Below, piece after piece: positions 46,001-56,699 of a stretch of 64,000 nucleotides of DNA (position 1 is the first letter of the stretch; every line of letters begins with the position of its first letter). The position numbers and the translations under genes are program-made. A model generated the notes under the pieces. It worked only from the letters and a program-made list of their open reading frames with translations. It did not search any database and was not told the origin of the DNA. The stretch spans positions 682,001-746,000 of the forward strand of contig JBLDXI010000026.1 of NCBI GenBank assembly GCA_047495785.1. Reading direction: 5' to 3'. This stretch comes from Lepidodermella squamata. Lineage: Eukaryota; Gastrotricha.

Positions 46001-46265
46001 GCGCATTTGATACGCTTGAATGGCTTCGAATCGGTGAAATTGCTAGGATCGTGGCTGAACAGCTGGCCGTGGTTGGTTGTTTTTAGGGATAAAGATGTCA
46101 TCAACTTTTGACCATGGCCATGATCGGTGCAATAACTCGAGAACTCCTCGCCTAAAATAATTAAAAAAATAATAATAAATAAGCGTATAATTTCTTGGTA
46201 GATTTACCTGTTGCGAAGTTAGAGCTGAGAATAAAAAACAAGAGGGCGAGTTGAATTTTCGCCAT
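43006..46265 (-). CDS. Secreted CUB-LDLa-CUB-CUB-trypsin protein
   Basis: Seven exons: 46208-46265, 45205-46151, 44109-44984, 43832-43907, 43586-43779, 43230-43473, 43006-43175; 854 residues, all phases consistent. A signal peptide (MAKIQLALLFFILSSNFATG) is followed by a CUB-like region (about 27-215), an LDL-receptor class A module (about 225-268, with CDTFGDCPTRDDERGC), a second CUB (about 297-420), a third CUB (about 444-565), and an S1 protease domain from IGGSTVVE (about 620). The triad residues are present: His660 in ASAHC, Asp708 in DIALIKL and Ser803 in LDSGSPL. Several features are odd. The site before IGGS is SPFL, not Arg, so normal zymogen cleavage is unlikely. Two extra residues sit between the Cys of the active-site loop and DSG (CHAMLDSG), and no Asp occupies the usual specificity position. 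It may be a protease of unusual specificity or an inactive scaffold. An AATAAA lies about 70 bases downstream. Confidence 0.9.
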
Positions 46266-48004
46266 TACTATGTGTTGTTAGCAAGTTGTAAGATGAAGAA
46301 ATGGAAAATTCAGTAACATGAAATTGCTCTTGTTAGACTGCACCATTCTGGCACGCGATATTTCTTCAAAAATTGTCAGCTTGATGACCAATGAGAGTGA
46401 GATTTAAATTGAGCTTATAAGACAAGAAAATATGAGAGAAAAATTCAAAATTCAATATAATGCTATGGTCGATTTCTAAATAAATTCAACGAAAAGCCTA
46501 AAAACTTGAACTGGGCAAAATTTTACCACAAAATGTCGCCAATATTCATATTGAAAACATATCAGTGTAACATCGGGAAATCCAGGTTTAAATACCAGAT
46601 CGATTTCGGACTAACATTTTCGTCAGCCAGCCCAAATAAATAAGACAGATTCGTGTAATAGGCTGAAAAAGCCTAGAAAATTGGACTAAATTGAACTGAT
46701 AATCGGGTATCAATAAAGCTCAGAAATATAGCATAGGTCATATCGTATTAGGAAATTCATCCCAATGGGCGATTGCGTTATCGTAAAATAAGCAATACGA
46801 ACTATCAGCATTTGAAAATTCGACATTTATCTCGTAGACCGTGCCATATTGTAGCTATATAAATTTTCTAAATTTGAGTGCGAGCAAGCCGCCCTAAATT
46901 CGGCCACTTTCCAGGTTTCTCCTACTTTGCCAGCCAGGTGAATTTTTAGAAAACATTTGGCGAATACGAATTGTAGAGGAGTTCTTGGGCTATCGAATGC
47001 CAGTTTCCGCAATTCTGGACGATTTTACCTTGATTTATGCTGTAATTAGGGAACCCATTGCCCTAATTTCGGCCACCTCGTCCAGTTAGGCTAAAACCTT
47101 ACGTTTGATACCGTTAAATTCGTTTCGACAAGCTGAGTGGGAAAATCGCCTTTGTATCTTTTCCTTGAAGATGTGATGCCTGAAACTCTGGTGTTTATGG
47201 TAACCAAGCAGTCGAGTAGCGATATGACCCCCCTCGCCCGCATCACTCTAAGAAAAGTCCCGTAATAGGCCTGAAAAGAATGGGGGCGCGGGAAGAACTT
47301 TGTCACTTTTTTAAGGGACAATTCAAAAAAGAAAGGGACTCTATTTGTCCCTTAGAAACAACGTGACAAAGTTCTTCCCGCGCCCCCATTCTTTTCAGGC
47401 CTATTACGGGACTTTTATTCTAGAGTGATTTATGAGTGTTTTTTGCGATCACGTGCTTGAAAAATCATGAAACAGAAGATTTGCTTAACAATGAAAATTT
47501 CTTGAGTTGCGGGAAAAAAACCTGCTGCACAGCACTTAGTGTCCAACTTTCGGCCGGTGGCCGAAGTTAGGTCGCAGCGACCGAATTTAGGCGGTGGCCG
47601 AAATTAGGGATTCCTGCTCTAAGATCAAGGTGGCAGGTCATTTTTACCTGCCGACAGCCATTATTAGGTTACTTTGAGATTGAGAGTCGTTTGTTTTTCC
47701 TCATTACGAGCGCCGACTATTTTTCGATAAGTCGGATATAACGCCTCAATTTGGGTGTCAAAATCTACGATGGAATTACCATGGGTCAGCAAGGGGTGTT
47801 CTCGGATCAAACAATGGACTCCCAACCCTTTGCGAATTCTTCAAGCTAACAGTATTCCAGTTATTAAGAAATCATTGTTACGTGTTGCTATTACACGTTT
47901 AGCTCCATCACTCATTATTTTCGAATTATTACTGCCATTTTGTTCCATAGAATTTTCAATTTTAACCCAAACAAAATACTGTTATATAAAGTTGTTCGGG
48001 TTCA
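46266..48004. other. Intergenic region with repeat remnants
   Basis: 1.7 kb between two divergently oriented genes. No gene recognised. Words such as GCCCTAAATTCGGCCAC (46890) and CCCTAATTTCGGCCACC (47060) recur inverted as GTGGCCGAAATTAGGG (near 47600), framing a possible older element of about 720 bases around the palindrome at 47251. Confidence 0.45.
47251..47417. repeat. Long nearly perfect palindrome (foldback element)
   Basis: AAAAGTCCCGTAATAGGCCT .. GAAGAACTTTGTCAC on the left is mirrored by GTGACAAAGTTCTTCC .. AGGCCTATTACGGGACTTTT on the right, about 55 bases per arm without evident mismatch. The spacer of about 50 bases itself contains AGGGAC/GTCCCTT arms. The perfect identity implies a recent insertion or ongoing arm homogenisation. 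Confidence 0.85.
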
Positions 48005-50010
48005 ATGTTAATCAGTTCTCTTCTGCACGGCTTTCTTTCCATGCTTTTAAGCGGTGATACTACTTGGATTGAATGGGTAAACGGTTTTACAAGAACTATT
48101 TTCCTCTATAACACAGGTGCAGCCGCTGAGTTTATGGAAACCAACCGCACCGAAAGCTTGAACCAAAGTTGCTTATCAACGAGTAAGACTCGGATATCAC
48201 AATATTTTCCTAATTTGAGAATTCACCTGTTCGGCAGTGATATCCGAAGACGAAGTCTACGCGCATGCTTTCAAAAACTATCCGGATTCAAAAATGCGGC
48301 CGAGAAAAAATTTGACAGAGCCGGTTGTCGTCGGAGTCCGGCTTAAAATGCTCAGCCTACGAAAATTGGTTCGATAAACTTGAAACTTTCCTAACCGTCA
48401 CGTTTATTCATCAATCTTTTGGTTCAGGATGAAAGACAAGGTTCTGTTCAAATCGATGGATATTTATCAATAGTAAGTTTGATTATTTTAGAGAATTTTA
48501 TAGAATTTCTCAAATTGTCACATTCTTATTGAATTTTTAAGAGATTAAAATTGAAAAAATTGAATTAAAATTGAAGAAATTTAGACATTTTTCACAGTTT
48601 TACCTATTAAATTCCAGAACTTCATTTGTGTCAAGGTATGGACTAACGATTACCTAAAGTGGGACAACACTTTTCCTTTCAAATGCGCTCATCGGCTGCT
48701 GGTTGCTACGGACAAGCTTTGGCTGCCAGACTTGGCTTGGGCAACCGGCGCATCCGACGAAAAGTAAAATTATTGTATCTTTATCAATTTTTATTAAATT
48801 AGAAGGTCCTGATCAGTGGTGGTGGCCTATTGGGTGAAAAATCGAAAGCCCTACTAAAAAGTAGCGGCCAAATCGAACTGTATCCAAAAGGAATCATCCA
48901 AGGCCAATGCAACATCAAGTTGGCAACTTTCCCTTTCGATTACCAGGTGAGAGAATCAATCTAACATTTGGCCACCCTCGATTTTTCCCTTATGTCACAG
49001 ATTTGCCAATTCGTTCTTGAAAGTTGGAACTATCCGACAACAATGCAGAAGCTCATCTTACTGAATAATCCGTTCGCAAGGGTTGACAATCTGTGGACTG
49101 AAAACGACCTGTGGCACGTTGCGGCAAACCGTACGGAGGTTGTTGCCGAAAAGTATTCGGCAGCTAGCGGCATAACCTATGAAAAGGTCATTTTCTCTCT
49201 GCTGCTTTGCCGCAAAACTCTGTTCTACAAGGTCAACATAATAATTCCGAGTGTAACAATCGCTGCAGTTCAACTGGTAGTTTTCCTAATCCCGGTAAGC
49301 GATGGCATTGGCAAAACTTTGATTGTGGGAATGTTTCTCGTTTTTCTAGGTGGAACAGACAGGAAAAGTGGGTATTTCGGTTTCGTGTTTTCTGGCCTAT
49401 CTGTTTTTCCAGGTAAACCTCACAAGTTTGATGTTCTTAAATGGAGTTACGTTTTTTGTTTCAGAACATGATTTTGAGCGAGGTCCCGAAATCGTCTCGA
49501 GAAGTGCCAATGCTTTCGCTATACATCCACCTTCAAATGATTTACATCGCAATAATCGCAATTCTAGGTCACGGCATTGTTCTCTGGGCCTTGAAAAAGT
49601 CCAAGGCAAACAAGGTGAGTATGAATTAACTTATCAACCAAGTTCGGTAGAGACGTTCATTCCAGACTCGACCGCATGCTTGGCTCCTCGGAGCAGCGAA
49701 GATTTTCGGTAAATGCCAGTTCATCAAGTTTCAAGTTCGCGGAAGAAAACGGCGTGTGAAGGGCACTCGATCGTCTTCGGTTGGAACAAGCAGTTGCGAC
49801 GCTGCGGAAATGTCTGATTTGCAATGTGGAGTCAACAGCGTTCCGAATCGACAAGAAAACCAGAAAGCGGCCACAATCGAAGAGCAATGGCTGTTTATTG
49901 CCGAAGTTATCGAACGCGTCAATTTGTGGATCTATGCGCTGGCTTCACTGCTCACTCCAATATTGTTGTATGTCTCAGCGAAGCCTTCGGAGTCTGAGTT
50001 TGGTTTCTAA
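48005..50010 (+). CDS. Cys-loop ligand-gated ion channel subunit (nicotinic-receptor-like), multi-exon
   Basis: Eight exons: 48005-48182, 48220-48368, 48428-48472, 48618-48763, 48817-48946, 49001-49339, 49465-49614, 49666-50010; 493 residues. Landmarks are a signal-like N-terminus (MLISSLLHGFLSMLLSG), LTEPVVVGVRLKML, the loop LWLPDLAW, and the Cys-loop CNIKLATFPFDYQIC (C-x13-C) followed by FVLESWNY as in acetylcholine receptors. M1 is KVNIIIPSVTIAAVQLVVFL, M3 is YIHLQMIYIAIIAILGHGIV, and M4 is in the last exon (WLFIAEVIERVNLWIYALAS). There is no vicinal CC pair in loop C, so it is not an alpha-type ligand site. The exon 5 acceptor is TGATCAG (48816), the one that keeps frame. Weak points are exon 1 and the intron inside M2: the only in-frame canonical choice (CTC|GTTTTT) leaves M2 several residues short. 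Confidence 0.83.
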
Positions 50011-52151
50011 AATCATTCGGCTTCACCTCAGTTGAAAGAAAAGTAAAACCCTGATTTGTTGAAAAGTGAAACCTTCCTCATACAAAGGGTTTATTTATTT
50101 ATTCATTCAGAGGATTAAGAAAGCTTTAAAGCCTAGATTCAAGGGTTTAAGTAGCGTTATTGCAGTCCATAGCATTCTGCTTCATTTCATCCAACAACAG
50201 TTGGCTGTCCACGCCCTTGCTCTAAGCCCTTTTCTTATGAAGGCTGCCACGATTGATCCTTCGCGGTTTGACGTAGCGGCCAAAGAAGATGTGAGACCAT
50301 TTCCACTAAACGGCGAGTTGGCTGTGCTATTCAAGCGATCGCAGGTCTAGTTTTGCCGATGGATAGACTATGCCTTCATCGCATCATGGTCGACTCCTTA
50401 GCTGAGGTAATAGAACTACGGGTCTCGGCGCCAATGTAAGATCATGGATATCAACGGTTGCAATAACCGATTTCGGGCATTCATAGTATGTATTTTCAAT
50501 TCTCAATTGGCCCGGAAAAACGCTTGCCTGATGTTGCAGCCCAGTCATCAGGCGCACATCGCACATGAAGTACGCACCAGACGCTAGTAGACGTGATCTT
50601 ACGTCAGCCTGCTTTCAAGACAAATTGATTGTTTGTCGAGGATGTTTCATTGATGGCGTCCATTGTTTGTCGAGCTGAGTGCGTAGGCTGAAAAAGTTGA
50701 ATTTTTACCCTATTTCCTCAGAGCGGTTGACCCAGCATTTTCAAGCCAACCGCTTCACACGAATCAGATGTACTCATTGCTGACAGTAAAACTCGGAGGT
50801 GACTAGAATTCGCCAAGTTGGAACCGAATAGATCTAACACGTGCTTGATAACCATATTTTTAGCTCTATGCCTCCGCTAAAAAAAGCCGGAAATAGAAAG
50901 AAAAACTCAGACAGTCGGCTGGATATAAATAGTTTTAAAATAACTTTGCTAATCACGATTCAAATGCAATCAAATCGAGGTACCGTTTAAGACAGATGTT
51001 GGAAATTGTCCTCACTTTCGCCTGAATTTATCCTCTTCGATGAAAGCGTGTCCTTGTTTCAGGATAAAAAGGCTGAATGAAAACCTATTCATATTTTCTT
51101 AAAACTACTCTATTATTATCTGAGCTATTTTTTAGGGTCCGGAAAAATGGATCATTCTTGTCCGTTATTGTACGAAAGGAAAGCCTCATTTATCACGCGC
51201 GCAAAGATCTATTAAACACCTAGTAATTTTCCGATTTTCACCTTATCTGCCAAGCAAAAATCCGATGCGCTCTGTGCTCTGTCACTTAGTCCGTGAGCAT
51301 ACTGCGATGGCTCTGGGCAGCGTATGTTCAAAATTATCGGCAATTTGCGAACAGCTGTATAGTTTAATAGGTACTGTTCCTAATACTGGGGACTTTTGCC
51401 AGTGCAAATATACTCCAAGGGTCTGTGAAGTTCAAGCGGGGGCGTGTGACACATTGCTAGCAACAATTCGTCAGGCTGGGGACAAATCAAAAACTTGAAA
51501 TCTCTATGATGTGTTTCAGTTAGAATTCCTGTCGTCGATACACTAAGTTCAGCATCGCTTGCCAATACGTAGCAAGAATTAATAATTTCAGTGCTTTGCG
51601 TCGCGTATGTCCATTCGTTTGGCGTCGTTGTAGACAATCGTGAGACCGCAAGCACTTAGAACACGGTCGAGTACTCTCGACAGTCTGATGTCTGAGTTGT
51701 CCTTAAATTGACGAAATGAGAATTTTTCAACTCGCGCATCATCTCTCGCGGCTTATATAGGGACGAACGAAACGACTCTCAGTTGTTTTATACGAGAGGC
51801 CTAATGCCATGCATATCGATGATTGTCCATTATTAGCTGCGTCCGAACTTGAAAGTTCGGACAAAGACTAATATGGCTAATAATTGGCACATAATGCGTA
51901 AGTGTCTAAAAGCCCTTCCTGTGACGCGTTAGTGCGCGACGGTCTTGATATAGTCGAACATATCATCGATCACGCACTTGAACACATATCTAGGTCACCA
52001 CTCTCCTGCAAAACTGTTCCGATTGAAAAGTTCCTAATGTCCAAAATTGTCTGTGCAATGAATGCAGTCTGTAAACATCTCTCTACTAACAAGAATCTCG
52101 TTTTGCTAATATAACCAACATTTAAGCCGGAGAGAAATTTTAATTCTTTAA
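50011..52151. other. Intergenic region upstream of block 3
   Basis: 2.1 kb without a recognised gene. It contains a small hairpin GTCCGAACTTGAAAGTTCGGAC at 51841-51862 and a TATA-like stretch (CTTATATAGGGACG) at 51750-51765. Open frames at 50066-50350, 51265-51498 and 51902-52114 have no family match that I can see and no splice context. Confidence 0.4.
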
Positions 52152-53529
52152 ATGAAGTCTCTGATCAAGCCGAAGCCTTACAATAAAGTCACTCTATGTC
52201 AGGTAAGTCGCGCTTTTTCAACTCGATTGTTGATTTAACCCTCTTCAAACTCTCATAAGATATGCACTGCTGTTGTTCCGCCTCGAAAGGAATATCAACC
52301 AAGAACTTGCCAAGCTTGCATGAAATTCTTCACGCGGCATCGAAATCATCTCGGAGATCTTGTTTGCCAAGATGGCTCAAATAACTGTGTCATAGTTGGC
52401 GCAGACAGGGGCCTTTGCAAGAAATGCCGTCTGGCAAAGTGCTTAGCAGCCGGAATGAAACGTGAGTATATTGGCTAACTGAAATTTTACATATTCCGAT
52501 TTGATACATTTGGTCATCACATTTTCGATTATTCAGGTGGATCTCGGTCAAAGTCCGCCAAAGTAGTAAACTCCTCGAAGGAGAATTATTTTGAATGTGA
52601 TTCGTCGTCACCCAGCAGTGAAATTGCAATCCTCGATGGTGATATCTTGGAAGATGCACTCAAATTTGCTGTTCATGGATTCACAATACTTCAAAGCTTG
52701 GATTACGTAAGAGAAAATTATTGATGTATTGATCTCACCTGAAATCTTTTAAATTTCCAGCTACCTATGAGGAATGCCACAAGTGAAACTGATTTGGACG
52801 ATTTGCACTGGGGCCAGTTCAACCACTTTTGCTCCGTTTCTTTGGAATATACTCGATTTTTCAAAGGTGGTATATTGCCGATTTTAAATCCCATTCGCTA
52901 AACGTTCCTTGCAGAAAGGTTCAGACTGACCCCACAAGAAGCTAAAGCTGCGATGTTGACCGGCTGGCAATCAGTTTCTACTGCTTTTTCCTGTTTCCCT
53001 GGAAACTCCTGCTCAACTCTGCATCTTAGCCAGGACGCTGCAAGTTGGCTTCTGAAAAATCTTCCTGAATTTAGGGCAAGTTCCATAAGAAAAAGATCTA
53101 TGGAGTTAAAACGCCCTCTTAACAGACAACCTTAGATTCTGCCAATGAACTCGCTGCTGCTCTAGAGAATTGGAGACCTACTCTTTTAGAGTCATCAATA
53201 TTTTTCAGCATGTTACTCTTCAATTGTAGGTTGAATTTTTACATCGATCCATAACTAAGTTTTATCCCTGCAAAGCTGAAGCCGTTTCGCGGTTCCCTCG
53301 TTTGGCGCATATTAGGAAACTTTACACCACAGCATTCAGCTTGATCAGTTCCATGGAAAAGCAGCGCGAACCAGATGAGGCAATGCGTTTTTTGTTGAAT
53401 TGTCATACTAAGACTGTCAAGGCGGCCAAATCAGTCGACCACATGCCAATATTGGGCAGTGAAACGGGCCAAACTTTGAAGGAAGTCTATGAGCTCGCGG
53501 TTGACAATGCTGATGTTTTTGAAGGATAA
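52152..53529 (+). CDS. Divergent nuclear hormone receptor, block 3 copy M
   Basis: Complete seven-exon receptor, 347 residues. Exons: 52152-52202, 52260-52461, 52537-52706, 52761-52866, 52915-53075, 53126-53225, 53276-53529. It starts MKSLIKPKPYNKVTLCQ; the DBD has CTAVVPPRKEYQPRTCQAC, then MKFFTRH, and the end CKKCRLAKC. The two DBD exons separate in blocks 1 and 2 are fused here into one of 202 bases. The ligand-binding part has LPMRNATSETDLDD, CFPGNSCSTLHLSQD and HIRKLYTTAFSL, and ends NADVFEG. The fifth intron begins GCAAGT, a GC-AG intron replacing the GTTGGG donors of its paralogues. The last exon uses CTGCAAAG|CTGAA, which restores frame and the length seen in copies N and O. Confidence 0.91.
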
Positions 53530-53889
53530 AGAGAGTATTCGATGTAGTCGTGAAGCCATTAATTTACTTGAATGTGACTTTTAAATTCATATTTGCTTAA
53601 TTATCGTCTCAAAAGCCCATATCAGTTGTCAATGAAACCACAACTTGTAAAATTTTCACGAATAATAAGAGAATGCATGCCCGTGATTAATAAAAAGCTT
53701 ACTGATTTTAATTTTTACAGTTGGAATACCAGCTTATATAGTTCGACTAACGCTTTTCGACTAATTTTCCTTATTCTAATTGTCCAACTTGTCCAACTCA
53801 AGCCTCAAGCGTGGTATAAAGAACCCAATCCTGCATGATGCTTGGATCGCGGTTACCTAATAGGAGAAACAGCTCTGGGCATGCTGATT

Positions 53890-53965
53890 TGGAGTTTCTG
53901 CCGAATGATCAGTTCAACCGATTTTGTTTCTTCAGTTCTTGAATATACCCGGTTTGTCTAAAGCT
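53890..53965 (+). pseudogene. Single-exon relic related to receptor M
   Basis: CAGTTCAACCGATTTTGTTT .. CTTGAATATACCCGGTTTGTC matches exon 4 of receptor M (52813-52866, QFNHFCSVSLEYTRFFK) with scattered substitutions and a shifted frame. No neighbouring exon was found. A lost tandem copy once lay between M and N. Confidence 0.6.
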
Positions 53966-55342
53966 GGCATGACTTCGACGGGGCTGTCAAACTTGCATTG
54001 CCTATTTATATTCAATTCAGAGATACGAGATAAGCAATTTGTAATAACTATTCTTCGGCAGAAAACGTTGATAGCTACTGCAAAGTCCAAGGGAGAATGA
54101 GATGAACTGCTATAACTTTCTGCCACCGAATGACAGCGAATCAACCAACTGACTTTTCGTTTGCAAAGCTGCAGAAGCAATGAGATAGAGAGCCCGGAGC
54201 AGAATAGATGAGTAATTTGAAAAAAACCTGATTCTCATCGTTTGCTAAATGCATAACCTTATCCGGGCGTTTGGCACGTTATAGAATTAGAGTTGCGGGC
54301 GGTGTTGAAAGACTGACCGAAGTTATGAATAGCGAAGGCCAGAGGCCGCCGAAGTTCAAGGGACATGGATCAAGTCTTCGATGCCAATTGGAAGATCCAT
54401 TTTGACCTGGGTCACGGACGGCGGACAAAACATGACATGGAGGGCCCCTGAGCTCAATATCTACAAAAAATCGAAAAAAACATTACATTTCTTTAAAGCC
54501 GGTGTGTTTTACACATGTTAAGAGGCACGCGAGTTTATTTTGCTTAAAAACAACAAGAATAAAATAAAATTCAGCAGAATAAAGAAACGCACCCAATGTT
54601 CCATACTGTATGACGCTTAAACATCAGTTGGTTAGCTTGCGAATGACGATGGGAAGCCAAATTCTCAAGCGAATCGCGAGCAGAGTAGTATATTGCTATA
54701 TTTCAACAGTTTCGTCACGGTCGAACAGCTGATCACTTAAAAATAATGTCTAGCTATATCAGTGGCCTTACCTCTCTCTTCATTCAGTTTTCGCAAGCTA
54801 TATTCCTTGTTAGTACAACACTTATTACCTAATGGAAATGGACATTTTTCGTTGATGCGAGATGCGAGGTCATCGGCATAGTTTCGACCTGGCATACCAT
54901 TGTGTCTATTAAGGAATGCTGATTGATATCGGTAATTAAGACATTTTTATCCCCTACGTCCATCAATCGCAAAACATGATTACGATGGAGACGGGAACGG
55001 GCGAGACTCTGGAGACATTAATCTATTCTAAGGCTACGGACTGCAATATGTTCTGGGTTTATGCCTAATGATATTGCTACCCAGAACATTTTAAAGACAT
55101 GCGAGGACGATTCAAGTTATTCTTACCATCAATGTACGGGCCTAAATGCCGGTATATAATGAATTCTGAATTCGTCTATATAGTCGGTCGATTATGGGCG
55201 GTTACGTTCATAAGAATTAGGGTGGTTTTGAATTGCTCAGTCAACTGCGAAACTTCGTGAATCCAGTCGATCCACACTCAATTTTGCACTGAAGCCACAA
55301 ACGGCATCAGAACTCGTGTTTTGAAGCAAATATTGCGCACCA
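53966..55342. other. Spacer upstream of receptor N
   Basis: No gene recognised. 54690-55340 is homologous to the region upstream of receptor O (57880-58660 plus 59670-59846). This copy lacks the TIR element found there and so preserves the empty site near 55150-55165. Confidence 0.5.
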
Positions 55343-56699
55343 ATGATTAGCATGGAACAAGAGGAGCCGGTATTCTGTCAGGTGTGTTATGATTTCTGCG
55401 AAATAAAATGATTGCTATCATATTTTTTGCAGATTTGTTCTTTAGTAGTTTTCCGGCGAAAAGAATACCAACCCAGGACTTGCCATGCTTGCAAGAAATT
55501 CTTTTACCGCAACCACCCCAAACGATACTCGCTGCAATGTGTCTCAAACAAGCCGCCGTGCTCCATTATCGGGAATTCCCGGGCGAACTGCACGAGATGT
55601 CGCCTCGAGAAATGCTTCAAAGCCGGCATGAAGTGTTAGCTTATTTTTGTTGATTTTTTCTAGTCAGTAATCGAACTCGTCGGTATTTTGTTTAGCTGGT
55701 AAACGAAGCCATGTTGACAAGAAGCTGGTTATGGCGAGAGAGCCCCGTATGATTGACGGAACAGCGATTGAAGAAGCCATAAAAAATTCGATGTTTGCGT
55801 TCACACTCCTTCACGGCTTGGAATCAGTTGGGTTTAAAATGTTAATCGGTCAATTGTTATGTTAATTATTCCTTAGCTACCGCTGAAGATGTTTTCGGGT
55901 CATTTCAACTTGGAGAAACATCGCGATCTATTGGAAGCTCACCTTCGCCAAAGTTTGAGAATCGGATGGAGTTACGCATGCTGTTTCAAAGGTTTAGGAT
56001 CTCCAATATATTGTGAAGTTATTTACTTTAGATATACAGAAAAATTCGGTCTGAGTAACCGGGAAACCCAGGCGGCTTTTGTAACGGGTTGGCCTACCAT
56101 AGGATCTTCATTATCATGTCTACCTGGCAACGCCACTTCGAAGCTACACCTGAGCAATGATGTCGAACAATGGCTCGTGAAAGATTATCCTGAATTTAAG
56201 GTTGGGATTAATCGATATTCTTTTGTGCATATTTGAACTCAAATCAAACAGGAATCAGTGTATTCAGCTGCCGAACTTGCTGTAGTTTTAGAGCAATGGC
56301 AGCCTTCACTTTTACAGGCCTCAATTTTCATCACCTTGCTACTATTCAAAGGTTTGTTCATCTTTTGATTGAATTTTGGGCTTCAAGCTTTAATTTATCT
56401 CAGTAAATGTTTGCAAGCAGTTCCCGCAAATGTGCAAGCTACGTCGAATTTACATAACTGCTCTTAAAATCGTCGCCTCGGTTGAAGGCAAGCATGGGCC
56501 GCAGAATTCTGTTGCGCTCATGAAGAAATCAAGCGTTGTCTCAGCTCGATTGGCCGACAGCATTAAGTGTTTTGTAACTAAGAACACTGATAACGCCGGG
56601 GTTGTTTCAATCAGGGATAATCTAAGACTGGTGGTTGACGAGATTTGGTTGAATCCGCGAGTGACTCGCAAAGAAAAATTCCCCACCTCAGGTTGTTGA
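55343..56699 (+). CDS. Divergent nuclear hormone receptor, block 3 copy N
   Basis: Complete receptor, 347 residues. Exons: 55343-55381, 55433-55634, 55696-55826, 55877-55991, 56040-56200, 56252-56351, 56404-56699. It starts MISMEQEEPVFCQ; a second in-frame ATG three codons later is an equally good start. The DBD is in one exon: VFRRKEYQPRTCHAC, KKFFYRNHPKR, then CTRCRLEKC. The hinge is very short, leading to EPRMIDGTAIEEAI. The fourth intron acceptor is TATACAG (56039); the more obvious TTTAG at 56031 would break the frame. The ligand-binding part includes CLPGNATSKLHLSND and RRIYITALKIVASVEGKHGP. The C-terminus is 15 residues longer than that of copy O. Confidence 0.92.

Noticed and set aside
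48764-48805. Apparent frameshift between exons 4 and 5 of the second ion channel
   Set aside because: Using the acceptor TGATCAG at 48816 restores the frame, so no damage has to be assumed.
50066-50350. 94-codon plus-strand open frame downstream of the ion channel
   Set aside because: No homology recognised and no splice signals linking it to a neighbour.
51265-52114. Two small Cys-containing open frames upstream of receptor M
   Set aside because: Considered as parts of a secreted peptide gene or as a receptor relic, but no signal peptide, joinable splice sites or paralogue match was found.
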